In this document: piece by piece, positions 13,850 to 27,100 of the stretch | Layout of the letters: the number at the start of each line of letters is the position of its first letter | How positions within the stretch are numbered: position 1 is the stretch's first letter | NCBI GenBank assembly: GCA_004794785.1 | Contig: SJOL01005888.1 | Location: 190,722-254,721, forward strand | DNA from: Opisthorchis felineus | Taxonomy: Eukaryota > Platyhelminthes > Trematoda > Opisthorchiida > Opisthorchiidae | Direction of reading: 5' to 3' | DNA: 64,000 bases | The notes under the pieces: model-generated | Told to the model about the DNA's origin: nothing | Databases searched by the model: none | Seen by the model: only the letters and a program-made list of their open reading frames with translations | Program-made: the position numbers and the translations under genes

Positions 13850-15390
13850 ACTCTCTAGACGGTGAACCTGGACCTCCCTACGGCGACGGAAGTTTACGAC
13901 TGCTACCAGTCCGGATGACCTCCCACTACCATTGTAAAGGGATTTGGGTACAGTCCCCAGTCAGCGATTATCTGATCCACCTGTCTACACTTGGGTAAAG
14001 GGAATTATCGCAGGCAACTGGGAAGAATATGTGATAGTGATTGTTTTCAGATGAAAGGCACCCGTAGTAAGTGTGGCGATCACAAGAGGATCGGCTTAAC
14101 CCGGGCCCATGAAACACTGACTTGAGAGCAGCAAGCAGGATTCCCGCCAGGTAGGAGTTCTGTTGACCAAATCTTTACACTCTGTCAGGTACTAGAAAAG
14201 CGCCGTATTTATATAAACCCACATTTTTAGTATTCCGCGATCTTCAAAGCCCGTTCACATCGGTTGATTGACCTGCTCACCTTGACACGCTTCTCCAGTG
14301 TGGAATGCCCCGAAAGTTGGCGAACATAACTGGTGCTTTGCATCCTCAGACTTCCTGGCGTGTGGAAGCATACACAGAGCTCTACAAAAGCTTCCGTACA
14401 CAAAGCAGTGCCCTTCAGGGGTGCCCATTATCCCCATTCCCATTTAGTTTCGTGATAGGTGAGGTAATGAGACGAACGCTGGAAGGTCTTCAAAACCCCA
14501 GTGTTCAAAGAGCCTCTGACGAAAATCTTGTCGATCTGGAATATGCAGACGATATCGTTCTCGTCTTCGAAGAGGAGGAGAAGGCGCTGGTATTTTTGGA
14601 TGAACTGACCAAAGTCATCCCGTCTTTTTGTATGCACTTTGCTCTCACAATGTATAAAGTCATGCTCGTAGACATGCAGTCACTGAACCCGCCACTTACA
14701 ATCCAGGGACAGGCAATCAAAGTTGTTAGTTCTGATTGTAGTGTGACAGATGAGGCCAAAAGCACGAATCTGCAAGGCTGTGGTTGCGTTTGATAATTTG
14801 AGATACCTGTGGCGTCAAAACGGCATATCCCTGAATCTCAAGAGACTTGTGCTCCAGGCTACAGTATGGCTGTTTTGCTGTATGGCTAGGAGACATGGCT
14901 TGTTCGAGAAGCGGAACTGAAACGTCTTCACATGTACGAAAACCATTATCTCAGAACCATAGCTTGCGTAACTTGGTGTTGTCGAATCCGCAAAAATTCT
15001 AGCAGAAAGCGAGTTTTCGTTTGTGCAACAAATACTTCCATCGAAGAATGTGTCTGGTACCAGAAGTTGCGTTGGTTAGACCATCTATGAATTGCACATG
15101 CATCGAAGAGTGTTTTTTCAATGCCCAATTCAGAGAGGCGGAAGTAGAGAGGTGGCCGAACCTTGACCTGACAAAAGGGTATGAAAGCGATTACGAAAAG
15201 TCTGGGCACTGTTTGTGAGAGTCGTTTTCCAGGATAGCGACCGCGTAATCTCCAAAGCACATGGTTAGTAACTCTGCAGGTTGTGGCGTCTGTGTCAGTG
15301 GCGTCCTTGTTTTCCGTTTCTATCCAGATTTTCTGAAAGGGTGTCTGGAGGTGTGGGCATCTCGGGATAATGGTGGTAGGCTAGCACTAA
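13850..15390 (+). mobile_element. decayed LINE: reverse transcriptase and 3' end
   Basis: A non-LTR retrotransposon copy broken by stops and frameshifts. At 14132-14226 a frame encodes QAGFPPGRSSVDQIFTLCQ, the conserved start of the RT palm. From 14305 another frame encodes GCPLSPFPFSFVIGEVMRR and then LEYADDIVLVFEEEE; the catalytic YADD is at 14542-14553. Further 3', around 14760-15380, pieces such as CSVTDE, NTSIEEC, KLRWLDH and PNSERRK can be read with interruptions. The family looks like the LINE common in fluke genomes (my recollection, no search). The 5' end is not preserved here. Confidence 0.85.
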
Positions 15391-15520
15391 GTCCCTTCCC
15401 CATCCACTTTTATTCATTTCCTCAAATACACCTTTCCATCAAAATTATGGTTGTATGACAGCGGAGCATCAATGATGAACGCTGATTTTATACTGTCGAT
15501 GATGATGGTGATGAGATTTC
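15391..15520 (+). repeat. probable LINE 3' tail with GAT repeat
   Basis: This follows the last recognisable LINE codons and includes an imperfect GATGATGATGGTGATGAG run at 15497-15514. The LINE end at 37.6-38.1 kb has the same arrangement of coding end, short untranslated stretch and GAT repeat, so the run is likely the element's tail. Confidence 0.5.
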
Positions 15521-16639
15521 TCGAAGTTTTTTTTTTAATTTTTGGGTGAGCCAACCTTGCCAATAGACGTGCCGATCTTAACAAATAGTTCAGTAGCGCG
15601 GACAGCGGGCAAGGTTGGCCCACCTTTATCTAGCTTGTTGATTACCCTGTTTCTGTTGTGCACTCACGTGACTCACGCAAAATTCAATATCTCTGTTTAA
15701 CAGCCCATCGCGTTTTAAGCTGTGGCCAATCTCACCTGCTAGTTGTACTACGGCCAACTGTACGCTGTTTTAAATTCCTGTTAAGCAGATGCATCCAACT
15801 TGCAGTTTCGGTGAATACATTTCATTTCCAATGTGGTCCGCATAAGACCAATTGCAAAAAATATGCGGACTGATTCTAATCGTTAAGATTAGATGACAGG
15901 AATGTACCCTGAACCGTCTTCCCAAGAAACGTAATACACAGACGAGTGACAAAGCAATATATCTGGGGAAGGTGCCAGTAAACCTATGACGCAGGTCTTC
16001 GCTAACGAAGACAAAGCCAGGAAAATTCTTCGCTTCTCTCAACAAATATGAACCAGGAAGTTAAAGTCATCTTTATTGTGAGGAAACGGAATGCGGTAAT
16101 CGTTTTTTGTAGCGATCAATTGAATTCGATTCAAGATGTCTCAGTTAATCGTGAACTCATTAGATGATAATGTAACTGGCGACTTAACGTTCGTAAATTT
16201 TTGTGTCAAAAGAAGCTGATTTGGCGGAAAAACTCATGACGGTTTTCAAACACACGTTTGAAGATAACAAAATGTGCGATTATATGTGTCTTCCAGCTGG
16301 GCATTCGAGAACGGACAATTATGGTAAGGGCAGACAATTTCCCTGCAAAAGTTAACCCCGATTCTGCCAGACAGTCAGCTGTAAATACCACGTTAGTGTT
16401 AAAATACAGCAAAGGGCTCCAGATTACCGAAAGACAAACGACCTACGTGAAGCCACATTCTGGTTAGCAACGGTTCGCTTTTGACACAAATGCTTCATCA
16501 GGCCAGGTGAGCAAGTCACCAGTTAGGCCAGGCATTAAGGCAGACGGAGAACCAAATGAGCAAGACCTCTTCAGATTAGCACATTAGATCAGTGTTGAAT
16601 GTCAGCCAGAGTGTCGGGTCGGTTAGTGTGGTTGCCTAA
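15521..16639. other. intergenic, nothing recognised
   Basis: Short open frames only on both strands. No repeats shared with the rest of the window were seen. Confidence 0.5.
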
Positions 16640-16959
16640 ATCTTACGGATAATGGGTTGGGGAGCATCAAATTATTTTTTATCGGGATTGGTACCTCAAT
16701 CTTCCGGTTCAAGGCGCTTCAATTGATGATTCACCTTGGGTGACACTGGTGGATTTCACTGGTCTATGTAGCTTCTGAGTGCTACGACTATTTAGTTGGG
16801 TTGTGTGTGTGTGAGGGTTTGAATGTGAGATTCAATGCACTTTACATCTAAGCCACCAATGGTGATGATTCCTCTTTTCGGTAAGCGCACACCACCGCGT
16901 GTCAGCTCGACTGATCTAAAACCATTCTCCACACGCCTGTCACTTCTACGCCTTCTACT
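16640..16959 (-). other. possible 3' flank of the Penelope-like element
   Basis: No coding capacity is seen. It contains a GTGTGTGTGTG run near 16802 and a short TATATATA near 16971. By position it would be the untranslated 3' end of the element on the minus strand, but no second copy is present to define an edge. Confidence 0.3.
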
Positions 16960-17960
16960 CTATATATACTGAGATGACTACCGATTTCCCCTGCCTCGGC
17001 AATCAGTCCCTGTGACATGGAATGTGATCCCTCTCAAAACCTGGACATTTTCTAAATCTGTTTTGTATCCCGTGTCCAGTGCATGTTCCGCCATTGGTGA
17101 GTCTTACGCTAACGCTCGATATTCAGCCGCGTTTCTTGGTGACACGTTTATTTTTCTCCTGTGCTTTCGGATCCTGGTGTGACGTTCTCTGGCCGTCTGT
17201 CCTACATAGACTTCAGTGCAGTTGTTTCATTTAACCTTGTAAACACAGTCCCTGGCTGTGTTCGCCAAGAGGCGATCCCTAGAATGCACCCTTGCGGAGC
17301 GCAGAATGTTTCCCTTCTGAAAGGCTACTGTTATTTTGGCCGTGTTTGGATTCCTTCGAATGACTTCCGATGTCCTTGGTGTATATGGAATAACAGGAGT
17401 TGGAAACCATTCCCGTTTGGATTTCGCCACCGGTACCAACTCCCTTCGTAATTGGTGCCTAATCAAACTCACTGGATATCCACTACGTCGAAGTTTGTTC
17501 TTTACTTCAGTTTGGGCCGCTGCCCAATCAATGTCTGTGCACAGGGCCCTTATTGGGCTAAACATTGATGAGGCAATACTAGCGAATACCGACTTGGGAT
17601 GGGCAGACGAGCGATTAAAAATTTCCCGAGTGTCAGTTGACTTCTCATGCACAGTGATTTTTAGTTTCCCCCGACTTGATGTGTCATGCAGTCTAAGACG
17701 AGCAGTGTACCTGAAGTTGACCTTATCTCCGAGCTGAATTTGATGTGTGGATTCAGGTCATTCATACTACACGCGCCCAACCACCGTGTACCACCGGACA
17801 AATTTTTTATCCAGAATTTTTTTGAAGATAGGATTATGAGGGACCGACTATGGCGCATCAACGTAAATTGAAACAGCTTCTGTAAAGTTGAGGGCTGTAG
17901 AATCCTCCCGTGGTTAGAGACTCCACAATAGATGGCACCCAACCGATCCTAGTAGTGAAT
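16960..17960 (-). mobile_element. decayed Penelope-like element (RT end and GIY-YIG)
   Basis: On the minus strand, an open frame from 17652 to 17227 encodes SSAHPKSVFASIASSMFSPI, then LRRSGYPVSLIRHQL, VIPYTPRTSEVIRRN and the start of a GIY-YIG domain, RDCVYKVK. A TGA at 17227-17229 interrupts it. Past the stop the frame resumes with NNCTEVYVGQTARERHTRIR and, after another stop, MAEHALDTGYKTDLENVQ. Upstream, NDLNPHIKFSSEIRS (around 17690-17770) matches the last part of a Penelope-type RT. The layout (RT followed by GIY-YIG endonuclease) is diagnostic of the class. The copy is dead. Confidence 0.85.
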
Positions 17961-18216
17961 CTGCCGGACTGTTCAGCTAGAGTCCACCTATTTTTGTGCG
18001 CCATACGGGTGATGCTTGAGATTCGCAAGCGATGCTGGGTCAATCCTGAGGATGGAACCTTGTTTCAACAATATGCCCATACATTTTAATGGCGTTGGGA
18101 GATGCAGGCACATTTTCCTGACCTTTTCCTCGAAGGACAGAAGGCATTTTGTAATGAGTCTTCACCCTCCTCTCTATATTTTGTTTTTCTTTAGGGCCTT
18201 TTCCTGCATGACGTAC

Positions 18217-18247
18217 AGTGATGAATATGATGATGACGATGACAATG
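18217..18247. repeat. short GAT repeat
   Basis: An imperfect GATGATGACGATGACAATG run. By analogy with the LINE ends at 15.5 and 38.05 kb it could be the tail of an unrecognised retroelement to its left. Confidence 0.5.
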
Positions 18248-18603
18248 AACTTTCTTTAACTGTGAGCCTTGTTCATGCCCTCAGGTCACCTTATTTGACT
18301 AATTGATAATAAAAATTAATCAAGATCGGAAACTTGGGTCTTTCTCCATGGCTGAACTACCAGGCGGCTTTTGTGGGCTTATGTCAATAAACTCAGTTAG
18401 TAAAGCCAAGTTTCCCTGACTACTTGCATAGCAAGCTATCTGAGCTCCAATACTTGTGGCACCATACGCCGATATGATTACTTCTAAATGGCAGGTCTGA
18501 AACCGAACCAGAGTTGTGCTGTTGATAATGAAATTTATCATCAAAAATCTCAAGGAGGCTCCCAGTTTGAGAATAAGATCCAGCCTTTTATGGATTACTA
18601 ATA

Positions 18604-18810
18604 AGGTTACTGAAAACTCTTCGACAGCCCACTACCGGTTCCATAATCAGGTAGACGCAGTCCCCGAGTTTCCATCAACCATATGTTCTGCTTGAGTAGT
18701 GTGTTACGTCTATACAATGTTTTGCGATACTGGCGTATCATACAAAATGAGACATGAAGCGGCCCGGTGCAGCAAATTCAGTTGATGTAAAACATTATAA
18801 ACAGATCTAG
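18604..18810 (+). repeat. foldback repeat family, copy 3
   Basis: It contains AAGGTTACTGAAAACTCTTC, GACAGCCCACTACCGGTTCC, ATCAGGTAGACGCAGTCCCC and CATATGTTCTGCTTGA, then the distal block GAGACATGAAGCGGCCCGGT. The inner inverted arm of copy 1 is missing here. Confidence 0.7.
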
Positions 18811-21800
18811 CTGGATCTCGTAAAAACTAAATTGGCAGGAAAGCAAGCGTACTGCGCTAATTCAGCCTGAATGTTAGAGTGTACTTCAAAAAGTGAATCG
18901 TGACCCACTTATCTCAATTTTTAATGGAGCAGGCAGAAGGTGAGAATATGTGCGCTCCAGTGAATAGGAAAACAAGTAGACTTAATAGTCAATCAACTGT
19001 TTAGATGTGCGTCATGCGTCCCTTACTCTCTTCAATTGTGATCTATCCACTTGCAGAGTGAGAGTCCGTCCGATCATCCTCTGTCCTTCCGTGCAGTTTA
19101 TTCTGGGAGCGAACAGTGACCGGTTGTTCCACCGAAAGTTCACGCAACTGTGCAATCCGGACAATCTCAAATAATTCTGTCCAGTGGGCGTTCATTTGAT
19201 AAGGATGGAAAGTGTTTCACGTCACTATGTTCCGACGAGCCGGACACAGATTTTTAGATGTGAATCTCATGCTTCGGGTTTGCGTTGGTTCGGGACTATC
19301 CAAGGTCATGATATCTTCGCAGTCAAAATAGCATATTTTGAATCGATGGCTGCTTCACACAACAGTCCAGAAACCAGTCCCGGCATTCAAAATGCTAAAG
19401 AACATCGTCAACTTTATTTGCGCTGGCAGATAACGGTGGAACATTTATTTTTTCAACCTTCACTTGGTATTGTTCTTTGAGACCTTTGGCTCTACTGCGA
19501 GTGACCACATGGGTCGTCGTCGTTAACGATAGCGTTATCCTAGGAACATGCCTCTGGTTTCTAACTTTCCACTGTCAACAGTTATTCATACTTTCCTTGC
19601 TGATAGCTGTCTGAGTCTCCGCCCTGTGTTTTTTAATACTTTAAAGTTCAGCTGCAATGCGCTACTTACATGTTTTCTTTTCTGAATACTGTGCGTGACA
19701 ATCATCGTATACCTTGTTCACGGTACGCCTTATTATTCAGGAATTTTCCGCCTATATAGTTCTCAACCAGACATATTGTGGCCATTTTAGAAGTGTTACT
19801 CCCCTGCATTTAAATAAAATATAAAGAAACGTGACGAACGACGAGATGGCCGCAAATAACTAGGCTGGTTACGTTTCTTCTAATGAATATTTCCTCCTGT
19901 AAGTGAAGACAGTCTGTGCAGAAAGTTTAGGCGTACTGTACAGCTAATTCATCCTTATTGTGAATGCTCAGCAATGCGCATCTAACAAAACTCCAAGGAA
20001 CTTCTAACCCGCCACCGGCCCGCTCTACTAGTGTTAACACCTGGCCGTTCGACCGTGACCGAATGATTAGCACTGTGATTAACGCGCACGTAGACGTGAT
20101 ATAGCACCACTCTACAAGTATCGAATGGCAAGTGTAAACTTTACTGGATTCCGAACCAGTGAGGTACGAAAAATTGCATTCGAACCCTTTCTCTCTTCCA
20201 ACCTTTTAGTCTTCTGGTCAATTCAGCTAGATAAGACCTTCGCAAATGTCAAATAAAGCCTTTTGGTCCACCTGAGTAGGAGTTTGATTGGGTCTGCGAA
20301 GCCACACACCAACCACTTCATCGTGACCTAGATAAGCAGCTAGATGGCTTGAATCGGAAAGTTCTAACGACGAAGAGAGAAATAGAACAACTGCTCCGTT
20401 CAATAACAGCGGTTTTTGTGAAAATTTTTGGTTAGGATTACTGGTTTACGAAAGTAAGTTGCATAAACTAGTTGAAAAGCTAAACCCAGCTTAATAATCT
20501 AAGGAGACTTATGGTCGATTATTAGACCGGTGAACAGCATTGAATCTAGTTGTCCACAAGGAGGGAACACGGTGCGTCGTAGTGCTTTTCATACAAATTC
20601 TCGCTGCGATTACTTGAACGTGTTAATCATTTGTTCCCCGAAATGGCTGCATGCAGTTCAGTCGTGGTAATGAATCGTCAGATCTGTCGGAAGTTTCTTC
20701 TGATGGCTCCTGAGCAGTTTCAAATAAATGTCGCCACTCAAGAGGAATAAAACCAACTGGGCAGCCAACTAGGCAAGTGAGCAAGCCAGAATTTTGGAGC
20801 ACGTAATCTGGGATCACATAACATCTGCGAACTAACCGAAAGTTCATGCCTTGGTTTCTAATGATGTACTCTTTTCTCACCCATGCATCGAAAGCGTTTT
20901 AGATGCAACATGTTCGCTCACGAATCACCTAGACCTTCATTTGGTGCAAGCAAGATATCCAAATAAGCTTTGTTGGGACTTCTGGTCCATGATACTCAGT
21001 GACTGAACTCGGGTAAATATGCCCAAATTCTGCATCTTAAACAAAGCAAATCCGTCCGAAATACTGTTGAAAATTATCGCAGACCGTAACACGAATGCGA
21101 ACCATCTCATATAATTCTAGGCCCCATTGAGGAATGGTGAAAATTGCATCACAGAAGGACTGGTCAATGGCTTTGCTACCAATTACTAGGTATTCATGGT
21201 CGTAAAAATGCTGAATCTATGCCCCATTATTCAGTGATATTCGATACTGTCCTATTCTGTTCCACCGGGGTACATTCAACGGAACCGGACAGCGGCCGTC
21301 AGATGATATTTTTCTTGATGTTACGCAAATGTATTTATCTGACCAGTTGTCTGCAAGATGGTGTTCAAGTAAACCATATATATTTTGAGAACTGAGGATT
21401 ATGTGTACGTGCTGAGTCCCTAGAGGAGTGAAAACGGGAATAGGCCTTACAAATATTAGGTAATGTCATCTCGTTTGTTGACCAGCCAGCAGAAGAAGAA
21501 CACTATTCAAGATGAGGTGGTGATTCTAAATGAGTTGTTTAATGAAATGTTTTGGATGTTCTGCTGTGAACGTCCAAGAGGGGGCGCTGATCATCAAGAT
21601 CTTACATCGTGTGAAACTCTGCCTGTCCCTAACCTTCATCAGAGACAGCATTTTTGAGGCAATTAGGCGCCATTTATCCGAAGTCGTGGCACGTGCTTGT
21701 AAATCCTCGGAGATCTGCAACAGATTTACTTCAAAGACATCCGGACTGTCTTTCTTTTACACCAATCCACTTGTTCCCGTGTGGTGTATTATTTGGAGAA

Positions 21801-23435
21801 GACGATGGGCATCTATTTAACTGTGTCCCGAACAGCGCCCCGTCGTTTGAATAATACAATACAAATACAAAGGTGCGGAGTGCTTACATTTCGCTCCTAT
21901 CTCTTGTCTCAACCAAAACTTGAACAAAATGCTACCGGTAAGGTCAGTTTCAGTTACCGTCAAAAACTGAACAACTCCCTCGTTTACCTAGGCACAACGA
22001 GAGGTTTTATCCCTAGGAGTGAAATCAAATTGACCTCTCAATGTTATCAAAGATCCCACACTGAAGTTCAGTTCGAAATACCTTATGGTAAGGTAAAAGA
22101 TGTTGATCCTAATTTGTGGACATAGCTCATGGGTTTTATCTTCACTTATACATCAATCTCTATGTATTGAGAACATAATGAAACAGCGAAACAACTGAGA
22201 GAGATGAACAACCTTGTGTTTGTCATACTAAACAAAGACTGAGATATTCCGATTACGGACTTCCTAACAAAAATAAAGGTAATACTTTCTGATGAAGAGA
22301 AGTTCGGAGAGGAACTGAGTCTGATATGAACAGAATGATAGAAAAGCCTATCGAGCGTAAACTTCTCACCCTATTGTTACAAAGTTTTATTTCCACCCAA
22401 ATGTACTGTGTACTCATACCTTGAGTAACTAAAGCGCCACACCTACAGCGAGCGATTGGCCTTGTCATGTGACCTAACTAATCCCATTCGGGTTAGCGAG
22501 GAGCTTAAAAAATGCTTCTAAAAGCAAAGTTCAAATAGTCATTACTTCTGTGTTCCTGAACATTCGAATCTCAACTTTCTCTGATGTTTTCAGACTAGCT
22601 TCCTAGAATGTGCAGAAATTTATCATAGGCTCGGTCTGACAACCTTCGTTTATAAGATGTGCCACAAATAAGCGTGAATGGTTACTACAGCTGCTTTGCC
22701 AACCGGAAAAGCAAACATTTGTCAGCTTCGGTGTTCTGTTATGTAATTTTATTGAATTCGTTGGTTTTGCAGAGCAAAAGAAGAAGTCAACAACAATGAC
22801 CGATAGCTACTGTGACGTGAAGGGCGAAATCTTGCGGCCTCGTGTAGCACAGTCTCTATAGTCTACGCGGAGCTCCAGTAAAGCGTTATAACTTCGAAAG
22901 TGTTTCAGCTCCAGCTAACTGAAACTGAAGTGGATAGCTTAAATTCTTGCAGAAAATTTATTAGTTTTTTTCCACTAGGCCAGATTGTATCGCATATGTC
23001 ATTCTTTTACGGTTTCCAGGATGCCACTGTGTATGTTTTCTTGTTTAAATCGACCGTATGCAGCGCCTATCAACAAGCAGTGCTATTCAGACAAGATACG
23101 ACTCTCTCTACGGATGGTAAAAATGGTACACGGAGGCAATAAGTTTTAGGCTTTTCTTTTCTTTGGTAGAACGCAAGGAAGACAACCGAGGGGCAAATTT
23201 GCTAATGTACTTGTTTTTGGACTGTTTTAGGGACAAACAGGGGTGGCACGCAGGCTTCGGTGTGGTACCTGGTTTACAACTGTAACTCTTTGTAATATAA
23301 CCATTTCAAGAATAGCATAAAAGAGCGATTAAGATGGGTCTTAATTAAAGTGGTCCATTAAAATCAGTCAACTTTGAAAAGAATGGCATTTCTCCAGTTA
23401 CCCACAATCTGATTTCCAATTTGACGGAACATCCA
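18811..23435. other. intergenic, mostly unrecognised
   Basis: Contains the SINE copy at 19.9 kb. A minus-strand frame at 20623-20880 is the most protein-like piece (IPLEWRHLFETAQEPSEE followed by SDRSDDSLPRL, TAA end), but has no recognised family or clear acceptor. Frames at 21463-22125 (plus) are also unassigned. Confidence 0.45.
19891..20040 (-). mobile_element. tRNA-derived SINE copy, diverged
   Basis: TCCTGTAAGTGAAGACAG and CTCAGCAATGCGCATCTAAC correspond to the blocks shared by the 26.0 and 31.5 kb copies in the same order and spacing. The tRNA-like head region is poorly preserved. Confidence 0.45.
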
Positions 23436-23535
23436 GGACTGTGCCTACATGATGAAACTCAAGAAGGGCAAACTCGGTGATGGCCCATCGAAGAGTTTTC
23501 AGTAGCCTTAGGAGTAGTGTGTTCCGTCAAGAAAA
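23436..23535 (-). repeat. foldback repeat family, copy 4 (one arm)
   Basis: ATGAAACTCAAGAAGGGCAA, ATGGCCCATCGAAGAGTTTT and CAGTAGCCTTAGGAGTAGTG are the second arm of copy 1 and its flank. It lies about 220 bases beyond the SPAG17 stop codon and may be part of its 3' untranslated region. Confidence 0.65.
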
Positions 23536-23756
23536 GTTATCCGTAACTAGGTCTGTTTCGCTTTTTCCCAAGGTAAATCACTGGATCAAAGAAGAACAAA
23601 TGAATTTATGCTGCTTTCTTTAGTTGTATCCTGACGAATATCATCCGAATTACCTGCTTGTTCTGGGATGAGGTGGACAGTCAATCAGAAAATGACTACA
23701 AATCGAGTGTAAATGGGCATGATTAAAGATGTCTGACAAAGGTAATAACGAACAGT

Positions 23757-24103
23757 TTAGGCCATGGCTGCATCAAAACGTTCAAAATTGCTCCAGGGAT
23801 ATGCAGTTCCTTCATCCTTTATCATAAATTTCCCAACAACAGGGAGATTAATGATATGGGTATCCGTGACAATTGAAATTACGGACCGAAAAAATCCATA
23901 ATCCTCTTTGATATCTGATGTTTCAGCCTCTGTAAACGATACCCTGCGTTCATGCGCAGATGATATATTTGCGACTTCTCTCTCGTCGTAGTTTCCGGTT
24001 GTCAAGCTATATTCGGGAAAATCCGCCTGAGTTTTAGAGGTGTCTTGTTCTTTAGTAGAATTTTCCGGAAAAGCTAACGTAACTTCGAGCTCCCGAGATA
24101 AAC
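23757..24103 (-). CDS. SPAG17: SPAG17 terminal exon
   Basis: The acceptor is TTCTTCTTGTAG and the frame ends at TAA (23757-23759); phase 1 in, 347 bases. The split Gly codon joins PGPIPP to [12 protein letters not shown], completing the beta domain. A polar loop of about 55 residues (with [17 protein letters not shown]) separates it from the last strands, [17 protein letters not shown]. The final residues carry an aromatic tail ([14 protein letters not shown]). No upstream polyadenylation consensus is clear. Confidence 0.9.
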
Positions 24104-27100
24104 CTACAAGAAGAAAATACAATGGCTAACATTATGTTTTATGAATGGTAATAATTCAAGAATGCGGTTACATACCATATATGGTTTATTGAGCAACAAC
24201 ATGGGACAGCTGTGACTTATGCAGAGCGCACAATGGTAGAGTGGCCCAATCGGATTGTAGTAACATTTGTTGTTGACTAATAAGAACTCATCATGGTGAA
24301 GGTTCTCTCTGGGATGGAATGTAGTATTCTGATACCTGAGATACTATTTTGGGAAGATACGAATCGCCAGAACTATTGCTTATTTTGTTAGATATGATAA
24401 TAAACATGATGCGTATTGTGACGGTAGAGATGAAGACCACGACAGTCACAATCATGGAGAGCATACGCAGGCTAGATACAGCCGTTTTAAAGTGAGTACA
24501 ATGGTGGTATAATGAAACAGTGTAGTCTTCCGAAACTGCCTAATCTTACAAACCCCGCATATAGCATTCATTAACCAAGTACGCATTATTGCAGGTGCGT
24601 CCAGCATGTGATCATGGAGTAAATGGCAACACGCTTGCATTGACTGTTCAATATCTAGATTTCAAAGCCCAAAATGACCAAGGATATGCAATGCTGATCA
24701 TAAACAACAACAGATAAATTCGAGTTTGGTGCTTCTCCTCTTTGGTAAAGGTTCATCAGAATATTTGCGCCAAGAAAAAAGAAGGACTGTTCAAACCGGA
24801 TCAAGCTGAATGCGAATTCCACGAATCCCGCAATCATTTAAAACTAAATACAAATTTTCCACGGAAAATATAGTTTTACAAATGAAGAGCTTGAAAATCA
24901 CATTTTTGATCCTCTAAACAATGGTGCGAGCTGAATCCGGATTTTCGGATGTCTTGACTGATTGTGCTGTGACGGGCGTATAGCTAATAAACGCAGTCCT
25001 CATAGGCTTATTTATGCACACAGGAAGACGTAATACGGCCTTCACGGCTGATTGGCTACATTTAACTCTACATCGCGTCCGTCTTGCACATGGCTTCAAT
25101 ACGAATTCAAATGGCAAAATGACATTAGATGGCCCGTCGAGAAAATATGTCGCGACCTGGGTTAGGACGACAAGGTGCTGTGGCACGTTAAAAGGTCCGT
25201 GATTTAAGAGCACAGAGGGCCTTTAGTAAAGCCTTCAAATAAAATAATCGACCAGTTATTTTTACGAATCCCCCTAGGAAAGTGCAACCACTTTTCATGC
25301 ATATGCCTCTATGCACCCTTCTGCGAACCATGTAATCCTTCCATAATGCTACGAAGCATTGCAACAGTCGGCTGCAAAAATGTCTACCTAATCCGATCGT
25401 CACATCCGGTCGCTATTTAGCTTCAGCAGTTGCAGCTAGTTGGCAAGTTGACGAAACCCAAAGCGACTTGAGTTAGAATAATACAACAGTCCATTTGAAA
25501 GAGGACAGTGAAGTGAACCCAAAGCACTGTGAAATAAAATTCGATCGGTTTAGTAGGACTATGGCAGGTCTTCAGTAAAATGATTTAGTGAAATGATTGA
25601 ATAGAAATCATCCCAACTCAGCATGCGACCATACTATTATGTGTACCTGTGCTGAGTAACCTATTTGCACGTCTTGGCGCATTTGTCTCCATCCCGCTTG
25701 TAGACTTCGCCCTAGCACAAACCAAACAGTCTTACAACTAGGTGGGAAATAAATGAGCAAACGGCGAAATTTTATTCCATACAAATATATGAACATATAC
25801 AGGTCTAAGTTTGTAAATATGAAAACTGTCTCAGTCATTTGGGTAACTTTATCCATTATTTTGTTCTGGTTCTTAACTGCACAGCAAGCAAGCAAAACAT
25901 CTAATAACAAAGCTCAGTCTTGTAACTCAAAACTTATCAAATTAATTTTGATTTCTTAAGCGGCTTTTCTCCCTACATGCCACAGGCGCAAGAAGAAATA
26001 CCGCCATAAAACTGGCCAAATTTATTCTTCATTTGGGACTTCGTCCCGTAAGTGAAGTCAGTTTATGCTGAAAAGCCGAAAAACATTCTATAACCGTTCC
26101 GTATTTATCTGAACTCATCAGCAGTGTGCATCTCACGCCAGCCCAGGAAGCTTAGAACCAACGACTTCCTGCCGAGCAGTCTGAACACTTAAGTGCTTGG
26201 CCACGAGCGGCTAAAGTTGAAGATATTAGACCGTTTTCGGGCAAAAACTCCATGTAGGAACCAACAATTTAAAACGATTTCGACCATTACCAAGATGTTT
26301 AGGACCTCGTTACGACTATTTACTATGCCGATTGTATCCAACCTATTTATCCTAATTGAAGCTCCCCGTAACAAAAGAAGAGGGTCGGTATTTTCTCCAA
26401 TAGTTCAGTATCCTAGAATCCGGTCTATTAAAATTCCAAATGACCGTATTTTATGCTTATTCGCACCGAAGAAAGCGTGCGTCTTTTCATTCTGCACAAG
26501 CTTTGTCTCGCTTAATTCATTTAGCAGGAGAAGACAGAATATCCTCGTTTGAATGTTTGTTACGTCAGCCTTTAGACTAAACTAGCAGCTTCTTTCAAAT
26601 GGATAATGGTATTCATCTAGAAATTTTCACGAGATCTATTTTAGTGGGAAAAGAACGTGCTTGATTTCGTTTTATCTTGTCTGGAAACGTCCTAGGGAGG
26701 CAACACATGTTTGCTTGTCAAAACACTTCAGTTTGTGTAACTACCCTGCGGTGGGACGAAATCTGACATGTAACAGGTCATTGGCACTGTACATTGGGTG
26801 TAGTACCGATTATTGTGTTGAAACGCTCTTTGGAATCAACATCAACACCATATTCGCTTGAGTGTCAGCTTTGGAGCATATAAGCCCGGCGATGAAGAAG
26901 AGGATAACCATCATCACCCCGGATGAGGGTGCCACATGAGTAACTTTGCACCAGATTGTGTAGAAGCGTCACAAAAGTGGATAAAAAAGCCACACGTCAG
27001 ATGTAACCTGTGAAACGCGGTATATTATATAAGGTTTTGTCAATCACTGAAGTGCTCGTTAACTGCTTTAAGCCAGTAACCCGCGCGATATTCTCCAACT

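Noticed and set aside
14428..14765. Minus-strand frames over the LINE
   Set aside because: Antisense of the RT domain; the YADD-bearing frame on the plus strand explains the openness.
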